The notes under the pieces are model-generated. The model had not been told where the DNA came from and did no database searches. It saw only the letters and a list, made by a program, of their open reading frames with translations. Position numbers and translations under genes: made by a program. Below are positions 10,443-19,887 of a stretch of DNA of 64,000 bases, in pieces; within the stretch, counting starts at the first letter, position 1, and the number at the start of each line of letters is the position of its first letter. The DNA comes from CALDUY01 sp046350255 (GTDB taxonomy: Bacteria > Planctomycetota > Planctomycetia > Gemmatales > Gemmataceae), in the NCBI GenBank assembly GCA_046350255.1, contig JAXMAV010000013.1:1-64000 (forward strand), in the 5' to 3' direction.

Positions 10443-10754
10443 CTAGCCCTTCAACTCCTCGGCCGCATCCACGTCCACCGTGGCGTGGTTGTTGTAAAAG
10501 TTCAGCACGATGGCCAGGGCGATGGCAGCCTCGGCGGCAGCCAGCACGATGACGAACAGGGCGAAGATCTGCCCCTCGATCTCGAAGGCTGGGTTGAAGT
10601 GCGCGAAGGCGACGAAGTTGATCCCCGCGCCGTTAAGCACCAGCTCCACCCCCATCAGCACGCCGATGGCGTTGCGCCGCGTGGCCATGCACACCACGCC
10701 ACAGGCGAACAACAGCGCGCCCAGCAACAGGTAGTGGTTGAGGGTGATGGTCAT
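10443..10754 (-). CDS. nuoK: NADH-quinone oxidoreductase subunit K
   Basis: Small membrane subunit of complex I (103 residues, three helices), equivalent to Nad4L/MrpC. The two conserved membrane Glu residues are seen in GVLMGVELVLNG and LAAAEAAIALAI. A longer frame extends upstream to 11099, but that part is a shadow of nuoJ. The ATG at 10754 overlaps the nuoJ stop by four bases (ATGA), as in most nuo operons. Confidence 0.97.
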   Translation of the reverse strand: MTITLNHYLLLGALLFACGVVCMATRRNAIGVLMGVELVLNGAGINFVAFAHFNPAFEIEGQIFALFVIVLAAAEAAIALAIVLNFYNNHATVDVDAAEELKG

Positions 10755-11371
10755 GACTGTTCCGCGCGCCTCCGCTTGGCCCGGGCCAGATAGGCCGCTC
10801 CGATCAGCACCACGAGCAGATGCACGGAGATGATCTCGAACGGTAGAAGATAGTGCATCCGGGTGCGTGGGTATCCGCCCAGGTGGCCGGGTCCCTGCAG
10901 GAAGGCGTCCGGCGTGGAGTGTTTGTCGCCCAGGAAGGCCGCACCGAGATGTCGGCTGGGCAGCAACGACCGTCCCGGCTGTCCTGGCGGGGGGCGGTCG
11001 TCGAGGTTGACCGTGGTATCGATGGGCGGATCGACCGTGAGCAGGCTCAGGGCCAGCACCCCGTAGAGGAACAGCCCCACCGTCAGCGAGATCGCCCACT
11101 CTGCCGCCGAGATCCGCAAGGCGCCGTAGGGGCCCTGGGCGGTCAGCATCACCCCGAAGACGACGAGCACCAGCGTGCCGCCCACGTAGACGAGCAGCTG
11201 CGTCGCGCCGATGAAGTCGGCTCCCAGCAGGAAGAAGATGCCGGCCGTTCCCGCCAGGGTAAACAGCAGCCAGGTGGCCGCCCGAATGATGTTCTGCGAC
11301 ACCACAACGGCCACCGCGCTGATGCCCGTGAGCGCGGCCAGGAGGTAGAACAGGATAGCATGCAGCGTCAT
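10751..11371 (-). CDS. nuoJ: NADH-quinone oxidoreductase subunit J
   Basis: Membrane subunit J of complex I, about 206 residues with five hydrophobic helices. The TM3 region FIGATQLLVYVGGTLVLVVFGVML contains the usual kinked helix with the conserved Gln-Val-Tyr-Val-Gly pattern. A soluble loop of about 50 residues (PPPGQPGRS to GGYPRTR) separates TM4 and TM5 and is longer than in many homologues. The ATG at 11371 is preferred over 11401, because it begins directly before the first helix and lies eight bases past the nuoH stop. Its stop overlaps the nuoK start. The operon lacks nuoI, which usually sits between nuoH and nuoJ. Confidence 0.94.
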   Translation of the reverse strand: MTLHAILFYLLAALTGISAVAVVVSQNIIRAATWLLFTLAGTAGIFFLLGADFIGATQLLVYVGGTLVLVVFGVMLTAQGPYGALRISAAEWAISLTVGLFLYGVLALSLLTVDPPIDTTVNLDDRPPPGQPGRSLLPSRHLGAAFLGDKHSTPDAFLQGPGHLGGYPRTRMHYLLPFEIISVHLLVVLIGAAYLARAKRRRAEQS

Positions 11372-11378
11372 CGCGGGC

Positions 11379-13028
11379 TCACGTCCTGCTGGAGAGATCA
11401 TCGGGAGGGAAGACCGGCGCCCCGGATGCAGCCACCCCTGTGGGAGGCAGCTGGTTGGGGGTGAGCAGAATCGCGATCAGCATCCACACCAGCGCCAGCA
11501 CCGACAGACCGGCCAGGGTGAAGTTGACCAGCAGGCCGACGTGCGGTCGCACCAGCACCTCCCACACGCTCACCCCCACCAGGAGGAACGAACTGATCGG
11601 CAGCAGGTACTTCAGGCAGGTCATCATCACCTGGTCGATGCGGAGGCGCGGCAAGGTCCAGCGGACCCACATCATGACGAAGACCAGCAGCCAGGCCTTG
11701 AGCACCAGCACCACGCCGTTGATCAGGTTGCCGACGTTCAGCACGGGGAAGGGCCAGGCCAGGGCCGGCAGCGTGCTCAGCTCGGCGGGGACGAGGCCGC
11801 TATTCCAGCCACCCAGGAACAGTAGCGCGGCGATGCCCGACACGGCGAACATGGTGGCGTATTCTGCCATGAAGAAGAACGACCAGCGCAGCCCGCTGTA
11901 CTCGGTGTGGAAGCCGGCGACCAGCTCGCTCTCGGCCTCGGCGAGGTCGAACGGGGCCCGCTTGCACGAGGCCGTGGCGCAGGTGAAGTAGGTCCAGAAG
12001 GCGAGGAAGGTAAACGGGTCGCGGAAGAGGTACCAGTTCCAGAAGAAGCCGCCCTGGTTGAGCGCGATGCGCCCCAGATCCATCGTCCCCGCGACGACAA
12101 CGGGCACCAGGACGCACAGCGCCATGGGCACCTCATAGCTGACCATCTGGGCCGCCTCGCGCATGCCGCCGAAGAGCGCCCACTTCGACCCCGAGCCGTA
12201 GCCCGCCAGGATGATACCGAACACCTCGGTCGACATGACGGCCAGCATGAAGTAGACGCCGATGGTGAACGCGCCCAGGCCGGAGGTGAAGGCCGACCAG
12301 CCGGCGGCGAACGGCAACGCGATGAAGGCAGCGAAGCTCCCGCAGAAAGCGATGTACGGCCCCAGGCGGAAGAGCACCGGATCGGCGTCGCCGGGGATCA
12401 GATCTTCCTTCACCAGCAGCTTGATTCCGTCGGCGATCGTCTGCAGCCAGCCGAACTTGCCTCCTACCCGCGTCGGGCCGAGACGGTCCTGAATGCGCCC
12501 CGCTACCTTGCGTTCCAGCCAGATGAAGAAGATGGCGCTGACCGCGACGAACCCGAGCAGCAGCAGGGCGGAGGTGAGCAGGGCGGCCAGCCCGGCCAGT
12601 TCCGCAGGCAGCCCCAGCCAGGCGAACAGCGACGTCAGGGCGTAGACCTGCTCCAGACGCGGCTCGATCTGCAAACTGAGCAGCGTATCGCCGGGACCGG
12701 GCGTGAATGTGGCCGGTGCGCCCACCTGGAAGGCAGGGTGTTCCAGTCGATGTGCGACGATCTCCAGGTCGGTGAGTTTGCGCCGGGTGGACACGCGATC
12801 CGGCACGGCGTCGATGGCGAAGGTGCCCGCGCTGGTGGTCGCCTGCAGGGCGGTTTCCGGCGTCAGGGTGTAGGTGTGCTCGGCCCCGTCGCTGGCGAGG
12901 GTTACCGTGCCGGCTTGCGGCTCGACCCGGACCAGCTGGCCCTGCTGCGGTGCCGAGTGCGGTTCAGCGGCGCGGCTCGCGAGGGCGAGGCTGAGAGCGA
13001 GGGCTGCGCAGAGAACCAACCGTGGCAT
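11379..13028 (-). CDS. nuoH: NADH-quinone oxidoreductase subunit H with N-terminal exported domain
   Basis: NuoH links the quinone site to the membrane arm. The core is clear: ERKVAGRIQDRLGPTRVGG, KLLVKEDLIPGDAD, FGIILAGYGSGSKWALFGG and CKRAPFDLAEAESELVAGFHTEYSG. It is unusual in having about 130 extra N-terminal residues: a signal peptide (MPRLVLCAALALSLALASRA) and a small beta-rich domain with alternating Val/Thr (LVRVEPQAGTVTLASDG), before TM1 near residue 135. Ordinary NuoH starts at TM1. ATG at 13028 is chosen over 13034, because AAGGGG lies seven bases before it but only one before the other. It is the first gene of the operon. Confidence 0.93.
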   Translation of the reverse strand: MPRLVLCAALALSLALASRAAEPHSAPQQGQLVRVEPQAGTVTLASDGAEHTYTLTPETALQATTSAGTFAIDAVPDRVSTRRKLTDLEIVAHRLEHPAFQVGAPATFTPGPGDTLLSLQIEPRLEQVYALTSLFAWLGLPAELAGLAALLTSALLLLGFVAVSAIFFIWLERKVAGRIQDRLGPTRVGGKFGWLQTIADGIKLLVKEDLIPGDADPVLFRLGPYIAFCGSFAAFIALPFAAGWSAFTSGLGAFTIGVYFMLAVMSTEVFGIILAGYGSGSKWALFGGMREAAQMVSYEVPMALCVLVPVVVAGTMDLGRIALNQGGFFWNWYLFRDPFTFLAFWTYFTCATASCKRAPFDLAEAESELVAGFHTEYSGLRWSFFFMAEYATMFAVSGIAALLFLGGWNSGLVPAELSTLPALAWPFPVLNVGNLINGVVLVLKAWLLVFVMMWVRWTLPRLRIDQVMMTCLKYLLPISSFLLVGVSVWEVLVRPHVGLLVNFTLAGLSVLALVWMLIAILLTPNQLPPTGVAASGAPVFPPDDLSSRT

Positions 13029-13222
13029 GTCCATGCCCCTTCAGCCTGGGAGAGTCATCAAGCGAATGCTAATCTATGTCGGCGTGGAAAGGGCGGCAAG
13101 CAAACCCCGGGAGAAGCCCCTTGACTCGACATCCGTTCGTTTCTCGGCCCGCGGCGCTACGGTCCACCCCCCATCGGCCTGTCCCTGTACCCCGCCCCTG
13201 GGGGCAGCGCTTGCTGGGGGGC

Positions 13223-13780
13223 ATGCGCCAGGCTACCGAGGTGGTGGGCGAGTTCGCCCGAACGCAGGAGCTGGCCCGGGTGGAGGCAGCGTTGTTTCTG
13301 GCGGACGAACCGTTGACCGCGCGCAAGCTCGCCGCGGCCGCCGGCCTGAAGGATGCCGCCGAGGCCCGCCGCGAGCTGGTACGGCTGCGCGATCTCTACA
13401 CCGCCGAGGGCAGCGCCTTCCAGGTCGAGGAACTGGCCGGTGGCTTCCAGCTACTGACCCGGCCAGAGTTTCATTCCTGGCTAAGCCGCCTGCGCCAGGC
13501 GCCGCCGGAAACGCACCTGAGCGCCGCAGCGCGAGAAACGCTCACCATCATCGCCTACCGGCAGCCGATCACCCGGGCCGACATCGAGGCGATTCGCGGC
13601 GTCGGTTCAAGCGAGGTGCTGAAGCAGCTGATGGAGAAGGGCCTGGTTCGTCTCGCCGGCCGTGACGACACCCTGGGCCGCCCCGCTCTTTACGAAACCT
13701 CCCGCAAGTTCCTCCAGGTGTTCGGCCTGAAGAGCCTGAAGGAACTCCCCCCCGGCGAGGGGCTCTTCCCCGACAAGTGA
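13223..13780 (+). CDS. scpB: Segregation and condensation protein B
   Basis: Kleisin-associated winged-helix protein that works with SMC and ScpA in chromosome condensation. The family core is clear: VEAALFLADEPLTARKLA, YRQPITRADIEAIRGV (the most conserved stretch), LIRAxGR-like LVRLAGRDDTLGRPALYETSRKFLQVFGLKSLKELPP in pieces. About 185 residues from the ATG at 13223. The open frame runs back to 13076, but the extra part is Pro/Arg-rich and unlike the family. The start is moderately supported (a G-run lies too close to be an ideal ribosome site). scpA is not next to it. Confidence 0.9.
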   Translation: MRQATEVVGEFARTQELARVEAALFLADEPLTARKLAAAAGLKDAAEARRELVRLRDLYTAEGSAFQVEELAGGFQLLTRPEFHSWLSRLRQAPPETHLSAAARETLTIIAYRQPITRADIEAIRGVGSSEVLKQLMEKGLVRLAGRDDTLGRPALYETSRKFLQVFGLKSLKELPPGEGLFPDK

Positions 13781-13784
13781 GGGC

Positions 13785-14300
13785 TCACGCCCGGATCAGA
13801 TCGTACAGGGCCAGGTCGCGGATCTGCCCCTGTTTGATCGCCGCTCGTCGCAACAGGCCGACGCGCTGATAGCCGGCCTTCTCCAGCACCCGACAGCTGG
13901 CCTGGTTGTCGGCGAAGGGAGTGGCATACAGACGGGTCAGCTCGAAGCGGTCGAAGGCCCAGGTGCTGAACGCCTGCAGTGCCGCCGTGGCGATACCCCG
14001 TCCCCACAGCGGTTCCGCCACCCAGTAGCCGATCTCGGCGGAAACGCGGTCGATGTCACTGTGGAGCACCACCCCGATGCTGCCGACTAGCTCACCCTCC
14101 ACCTCCAGGACATAGGAAGTCAGCGGGTCCATGGTGGCGACGAAAGCCAGCCAGCGCTCGGCGTCAGCCTGGGTGTACGGGTGAGGAAAGCGATCTCGCA
14201 GCTGGGCGGCGATGCGCGGGTTGTTGGCGTGGCGCACCAGAGCGTCGCCATCGGTGGCGCGCCAGGTCCGGATGGTGCAGAGATTGGTCGATAGTTGCAT
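13785..14300 (-). CDS. GNAT family N-acetyltransferase (RimJ/RimL type)
   Basis: Acetyl-CoA-dependent acetyltransferase, about 171 residues. The acetyl-CoA pyrophosphate loop is EPLWGRGIATAAL (Q/R-x-x-G-x-A variant), followed by the family's ELTRLYATPFADNQASCRVLEKAGYQ in two blocks, a good match to ribosomal-protein or antibiotic-type RimJ/RimL-like enzymes; the substrate cannot be told. ATG at 14300 is preferred to the GTG at 14327. It is convergent with scpB, with four bases between the stops. Confidence 0.9.
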   Translation of the reverse strand: MQLSTNLCTIRTWRATDGDALVRHANNPRIAAQLRDRFPHPYTQADAERWLAFVATMDPLTSYVLEVEGELVGSIGVVLHSDIDRVSAEIGYWVAEPLWGRGIATAALQAFSTWAFDRFELTRLYATPFADNQASCRVLEKAGYQRVGLLRRAAIKQGQIRDLALYDLIRA

Positions 14301-14423
14301 CGATCTGCTCGGTGAGGGAAATTTCACAGACTCGGTGCGAGAATGCAGGCGACAGTCATGCTACAATCCCCAACCTCCCGTCGCGAATAACTCGCAGACC
14401 CTTCCCTTCTCGGAGTCGTATCG

Positions 14424-15296
14424 ATGTTCGACCGTATCTCGCGCAGCTTTCAGCTGGCCAGGGCCAGCTGGAACGTCCTCTACTCGGACAAGAAGCTCGT
14501 CATCTTTCCGATACTATCTGGCCTGGGCGTGCTCTTGGTGATGGCCAGCTTCATTGGCCCACTGATCGGCCTGCAGATGGCGGGCAAGATCGACCTCGAC
14601 CCAGAGGCCAACAACGGCCAGCTGCCCTGGTGGGTGTACCTGGTCATCTTCGGCTTCTACTTCGCCAATTACTTCGTGATCATCTTCTGCAACTCCGCCC
14701 TCGTTAGCTGCGCCATCCTGCGGTTCAACGGCGAGGAGCCAACCCTGGGTGACGGCTTCGGAGCGGCGGCCGCGCGTCTGCCCCAGATCCTGGCCTGGAC
14801 GCTGGTGTCGGCCACGGTCGGTCTGATTCTGAAGGCGATCGAGAATGCCCACGAAAAGGTCGGCGAGTTCATCAGCGCGATCCTCGGCACCGCCTGGACG
14901 GTGGTCACCTTCTTCGTCATCCCCGTGCTCGTCGTCGAAAAGCTGGGGCCCTTCGCCGCCATCAGCCGGTCGGTGGCGCTGCTGAAGAAGACCTGGGGCG
15001 AGGCGCTGGTGGGTAACTTCGGCCTGGGCCTGTTCAAGTTCCTCCTTCTCCTGCCAGGCGTCGCCTTGCTGGTCGCTGGCGGCGCCGTGGCCGGGGCGGT
15101 CAAGCCGGTGGCGCTGGGCATCGCTCTCATCGTCCTGGGTGTGCTGCTGCTGCTGGGAGCCGCCGCCATCGGCGCTGCGCTCGACACCATCTTCCTCAGC
15201 GCGCTGTATCAGTACGCTGCCTTCGACAAGGTGCCGAACGGCTTCGATCGGCAATCGATCGAGGAAGCCTTCGTCCAGAAGAAGAAGTCGGCCTGA
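14424..15296 (+). CDS. DUF6159 family membrane protein
   Basis: A polytopic inner-membrane protein of 290 residues with six or so hydrophobic segments; matches what I know of the DUF6159 family (glycerophosphodiester-phosphodiesterase-like membrane domain). The N-terminus MFDRISRSFQLARASWNVL is typical, followed by a first helix pair around 27-55 and a helix beginning WWVYLVIFGFYFANYFV. Later the pattern ISRSVALLKKTWGEALVGNFGLG recurs. Function unknown; it may be involved in envelope lipids. ATG preceded by CGGAG. A single transcription unit; its neighbour is convergent. Confidence 0.85.
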   Translation: MFDRISRSFQLARASWNVLYSDKKLVIFPILSGLGVLLVMASFIGPLIGLQMAGKIDLDPEANNGQLPWWVYLVIFGFYFANYFVIIFCNSALVSCAILRFNGEEPTLGDGFGAAAARLPQILAWTLVSATVGLILKAIENAHEKVGEFISAILGTAWTVVTFFVIPVLVVEKLGPFAAISRSVALLKKTWGEALVGNFGLGLFKFLLLLPGVALLVAGGAVAGAVKPVALGIALIVLGVLLLLGAAAIGAALDTIFLSALYQYAAFDKVPNGFDRQSIEEAFVQKKKSA

Positions 15297-15323
15297 GTCG
15301 CCGCCCGCTCGCTGGGCAGAGGA

Positions 15324-15566
15324 TCAGGGGGGATCGTACCCGCCGGGGTTCCAGGGGTTGCAGCGACAGATGCGCCACAACCCCTTACCCGTGCCCCGCA
15401 AGGGGCCATACTTCTCCAACGCGGCTATCATGTACTCGCTGCAGCTGGGCGTGAAGCGACACAGCGGCGGCAGAATGGGGCGCACAGCCACCTGGTAGCA
15501 GCGCACCGCCGCAATGAGCAGCAGCGCCACCAGCCAGCTGACCCCTCCCAGCGCCCGGCGGATCAT
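15324..15566 (-). CDS. yidD: Membrane protein insertion efficiency factor
   Basis: Small membrane-associated protein (80 residues) that aids YidC-dependent insertion. The family signature is complete: the amphipathic N-terminal helix, then YQVAVRPILPPLCRFTPSCSEYMIAALEKYG in overlapping blocks, with three conserved Cys and the C-terminal RICRCNPWNPGGYDPP. Its start overlaps the rnpA stop by four bases (ATGA). Confidence 0.96.
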   Translation of the reverse strand: MIRRALGGVSWLVALLLIAAVRCYQVAVRPILPPLCRFTPSCSEYMIAALEKYGPLRGTGKGLWRICRCNPWNPGGYDPP

Positions 15567-15958
15567 GCGGGGCGCTCCATCTGCAGCTTGCGGGCCAGGC
15601 TGGGGATCAACTTGCCCAGCGACTGGCGCAGCACGTCCAGGGATGGATGGTCGTGGCGCCGGGGGATCAACACCAGGTCCAGCCCGACCGGCAGCCCAGG
15701 ACGCGACAGCCGGAACGCCTCGCGATAGAGCCGACGCAGCCGGTTCCTATGCGGTGCACATCCCACCTTCCGCGACACCGACAATCCCAGCCGAAGATAG
15801 GGCAACGCGTTCTCGCAGCCGTAGACGATCAGCCAGCCGTCGCTGACCGAACGGCGCCGGTCGTAGACGCGCCGGAAGTCCTTCGACCGGCGCAGGTGTT
15901 CCTCGCGGCGAAAGCGATTGGAGATCGGCGGCAGGCTGTTCTGGGGCGGCTCGGTCAT
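15563..15958 (-). CDS. rnpA: Ribonuclease P protein component
   Basis: Protein subunit of RNase P, which assists the RNA in maturing tRNA 5' ends. Family features: RREEHLRRSKDFRRVYDRRRS, LGLSVSRKVGCAPHRNRLRRLYREAFR (the RNR box, residues about 64-85), and LVLIPRR. 131 residues is slightly long because of a 15-residue N-terminal extension. The usual neighbour rpmH (L34) is not present upstream; nadC lies there instead, while the downstream partner yidD is kept. No yidC is seen in the window. Confidence 0.95.
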   Translation of the reverse strand: MTEPPQNSLPPISNRFRREEHLRRSKDFRRVYDRRRSVSDGWLIVYGCENALPYLRLGLSVSRKVGCAPHRNRLRRLYREAFRLSRPGLPVGLDLVLIPRRHDHPSLDVLRQSLGKLIPSLARKLQMERPA

Positions 15959-16021
15959 GGAAGATCCTTCCGGGAGGCTCGGCCACTCTGACGGAAACGA
16001 GCGAACGTCCCGGGGAAAGGT

Positions 16022-16903
16022 TCACGGGGCAGGGGGGAGGTAATCCAGGGCGATGTCAAGGGCCCGGGCACTGTGTGTCAGCGCGCCTACGCTGACGCGA
16101 TCGACCCCGCTGGCGGCGATGGCGGTCAAGGTACTCAGCGTCACCCCACCGGAGGCCTCCAGCTGCACCCCGGGAGCCGAGCCGTTGCGCAGATGGACCG
16201 CCTCGCGCAACTGCTCGGGCGTCATGTTGTCGAGCAGAACGATGTCGGGCCCCGCCGGAAGGACCGCCACCAGCTGGTCGAGCGTGTCCACCTCCACCTC
16301 GATCGGCACGCGCTGACCATACCGCTCCCGGGCCAGGAGGACCGCGCGGGCCGCCCCGTCGGGACCGCCTCCCAGCGCGGCCACGTGGTTATCCTTGATC
16401 AGCACGCCATCATACAGGCCCATCCGATGGTTGTGTCCACCCCCCTGGCGCACGGCGTATTTTTCGAGCTGGCGCCAGCCGGGCGTCGTCTTGCGCGTGT
16501 CGAGCAGACGGCAGGAGGTTCCCTGGACAGCCAGCGCATACAGAGCAGTCTGACTGGCGACTCCACTAAGACGTTGCAGGAAGTTCAGAGCGGTGCGCTC
16601 GGCGGTGAGGATGGAAGCCATGGGCCCGGAAACGGTGGCCAGGGCGGTCCCTTCGCTCACCCGGGTTCCGTCAGAGCGATGCTCCACGAATTGCAACCGG
16701 GCATCAACAAGCTGACAGACGAGCCTGGCCGCGGGCAGTCCCGCCAGCACGCCGTCGGCTCGGGCGACAAACACCGCCCGGCCTGGCAGGTCGGGAGGGA
16801 TGAGGGCGGCGCTGGTCAGGTCGCCGACCTCGTTCAGATCCTCTGCCAGAGCCAGCCGGGCAAGCTGCTCGCAGGCGGTCTGTTCACTGGGGCTGAATCC
16901 CAT
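16022..16903 (-). CDS. nadC: Nicotinate-nucleotide pyrophosphorylase (carboxylating)
   Basis: Quinolinate phosphoribosyltransferase: quinolinate plus PRPP gives nicotinate mononucleotide in de novo NAD synthesis. 293 residues, typical. Hallmarks: ERTALNFLQRLSGVAS, LLDTRKTTPGWRQLEKYAVRQGGGHNHRMGL (in pieces), LIKDNHV, VEVDTLDQL, VLLDNMTP, LEASGGV and DRVSVGALTHSA. The frame extends far upstream inside purQ, but ATG at 16903 has a perfect GGAGG six bases before it and lies 23 bases after the purQ stop. It is therefore likely co-transcribed with purQ. Confidence 0.96.
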   Translation of the reverse strand: MGFSPSEQTACEQLARLALAEDLNEVGDLTSAALIPPDLPGRAVFVARADGVLAGLPAARLVCQLVDARLQFVEHRSDGTRVSEGTALATVSGPMASILTAERTALNFLQRLSGVASQTALYALAVQGTSCRLLDTRKTTPGWRQLEKYAVRQGGGHNHRMGLYDGVLIKDNHVAALGGGPDGAARAVLLARERYGQRVPIEVEVDTLDQLVAVLPAGPDIVLLDNMTPEQLREAVHLRNGSAPGVQLEASGGVTLSTLTAIAASGVDRVSVGALTHSARALDIALDYLPPAP

Positions 16904-16926
16904 GGGCATCCTCCGCGGGGCCCTTG

Positions 16927-17697
16927 TTACTGGAAGAAACGCACAGCGTTGCGGAAGAGGGCCAGGCCATCTCCCTCGGCAGCCAGCCCCAGTCGGGTCC
17001 AGCGCGGGTGATGCGTCGGCAACACATGGCGTTCGGGATGCGGCATCAACCCCAGCACTCGGCCAGTCGCATCGCAGATCCCGGCGATATCGCCCTGCGA
17101 GCCGTTGGGGTTCACCGGGTAGCCTCCCGGCTTGCCCTCGGCATCGACATAGCGCAGCACGGCCTGCCCCGTTTGAATGAGGCCGTTCAGCTGCCAGGCC
17201 TCGCGACAGACGAAGCGCCCCTCGCCATGGGCCACGGGAAGCAGCAGGCGATCGATGCCGCGCAGGAAGGGGCACTTCCCCGGAGTGGCCTGCACATGGA
17301 CCCAGCGATCATCGAACCGCCCCGAACTGTTGTGGGCCAGCGTGGCGATGGGGCCGTCGTCGTCCGGCGGCAGGAGGATGCCGGCCTTGAGCAGCACCTG
17401 GAAGCCATTGCAGATGCCCAGGATGAGCTTCTCGCTGTCGCGGAACTTACGAATGGCGTCGCCCAGGAAGTGAGCCAGCTGGCTGGCCAGGATCTTGCCG
17501 GCCGCCACGTCATCGCCGTAGGTGAAGCCGCCTGGAATCACGAGGATCTGGTAGCTCTGCAGGAGCAGCGGAGCTTCGCGTAGACGATTGATATGCAGGC
17601 GATGAGCGACGGCGCCGGCCTGCTCGAAGGCGAACTGGGCCTCGGCATCGCAGTTGGCTCCTGGGGCACGAAGGATAAGCACCTGAACGGCGGGCAT
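16927..17697 (-). CDS. purQ: Phosphoribosylformylglycinamidine synthase subunit PurQ
   Basis: Glutaminase subunit of FGAM synthase in purine synthesis. A class I glutamine amidotransferase: oxyanion strand VIPGGFTYGDDVAAG (about 53-67), nucleophile Cys in LGICNGFQVL (about 98) and the His/Glu pair in MPHPERH (around 230). At 256 residues it is longer than the roughly 225-residue small PurQ, with extra residues around DDDGPIATLAHNSSGRFDDRW, a pattern seen in several planctomycete and delta-proteobacterial forms. The N-terminus VLILRAPGANCD is standard. It is divergent from the rrs promoters downstream of 17749. Confidence 0.95.
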   Translation of the reverse strand: MPAVQVLILRAPGANCDAEAQFAFEQAGAVAHRLHINRLREAPLLLQSYQILVIPGGFTYGDDVAAGKILASQLAHFLGDAIRKFRDSEKLILGICNGFQVLLKAGILLPPDDDGPIATLAHNSSGRFDDRWVHVQATPGKCPFLRGIDRLLLPVAHGEGRFVCREAWQLNGLIQTGQAVLRYVDAEGKPGGYPVNPNGSQGDIAGICDATGRVLGLMPHPERHVLPTHHPRWTRLGLAAEGDGLALFRNAVRFFQ

Positions 17698-17748
17698 GAA
17701 GGAGGGTCTCCAGGAGGCGAGTCAGGGGCCGGGTGGGGGGCATTTTGC

Positions 17749-17777
17749 TTGACCGGCGAAGAAACTGCCCAGATAAT
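17749..17777 (+). promoter_or_regulatory. Promoter P1 of the 16S unit (sigma-70 type)
   Basis: TTGACC at 17749-17754 and GATAAT at 17772-17777, separated by 17 bp, an excellent match to a housekeeping promoter. It sits about 145 bp upstream of a second promoter, as in tandem rRNA promoters of other bacteria. The region between carries no gene. Confidence 0.6.
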
Positions 17778-17893
17778 CATTTTTACAGGCGTCCCGGCGT
17801 CAATGCCAGGGGGGCCAACTGGTTGTGGCAGGTCGACCTCCATGCCATCTCGTGGGGGGGAAGACTTTTTTCCCAAATTTTCACATCCCCCCG

Positions 17894-17921
17894 TTGACAT
17901 CAATCTACATCCCGTTATGAT
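17894..17921 (+). promoter_or_regulatory. Promoter P2 of the 16S unit (sigma-70 type)
   Basis: A perfect -35 TTGACA (17894-17899) and TATGAT -10 (17916-17921), 16 bp apart. Expected start near 17928, giving a leader of about 300 nt before the mature 16S. This is the strongest promoter-like sequence in the window. Confidence 0.75.
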
Positions 17922-17949
17922 TCACCTTGTCCTCACTGCGAGGGCAACC

Positions 17950-17985
17950 AACGCAGAGTCAAATCTGCGTTATGTTCTTTGACAA
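17950..17985 (+). promoter_or_regulatory. boxB/boxA-like antitermination site in 16S leader
   Basis: A perfect 8-bp hairpin (AACGCAGA, 17950-17957, with TCTGCGTT, 17964-17971) is followed at once by TGTTCTTTGACAA (17973-17985), close to the rRNA boxA consensus TGCTCTTTAACAA bound by NusB/NusE. Together they match the leader layout of rRNA operons. The rest of the leader to 18226 holds no gene and several short complementary stretches, presumably precursor processing stems that I did not resolve. Confidence 0.7.
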
Positions 17986-18226
17986 TTTGGGGAAGGAAAG
18001 CCAACCCAAAACGCGAGGTGTGAGGCCAGATTGGCCAAGCACTGAGTGCCTTCACGGGTGAGGGGAGACTCTCTGCTGTGGAGGAATTCCTGAGAATGGT
18101 CAATTTGGCGACCGTCAAACTCTGACTTACGAAGCGAGCTCCGGAAGGGGTAAGTGGAGTAAGGAAGTCAGTTACAAGTGTCACGACTCTCGGTGGCTGC
18201 TGGGAGGTAGTGACAGAAGCTGATAC

Positions 18227-19882
<1,656 letters not shown>

Positions 19883-19887
19883 CTTTT

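Noticed and set aside
8244..10793. 849-residue open frame on the plus strand
   Set aside because: Lies antisense to nuoL and nuoK, which have full family motifs. Its protein is His/Gln/Arg/Gly-rich without domains, as expected for the reverse frame of a high-GC gene.
13076..13222. Long N-terminal extension of scpB
   Set aside because: Pro/Arg-rich and unlike the family; frame openness is expected at this GC content.
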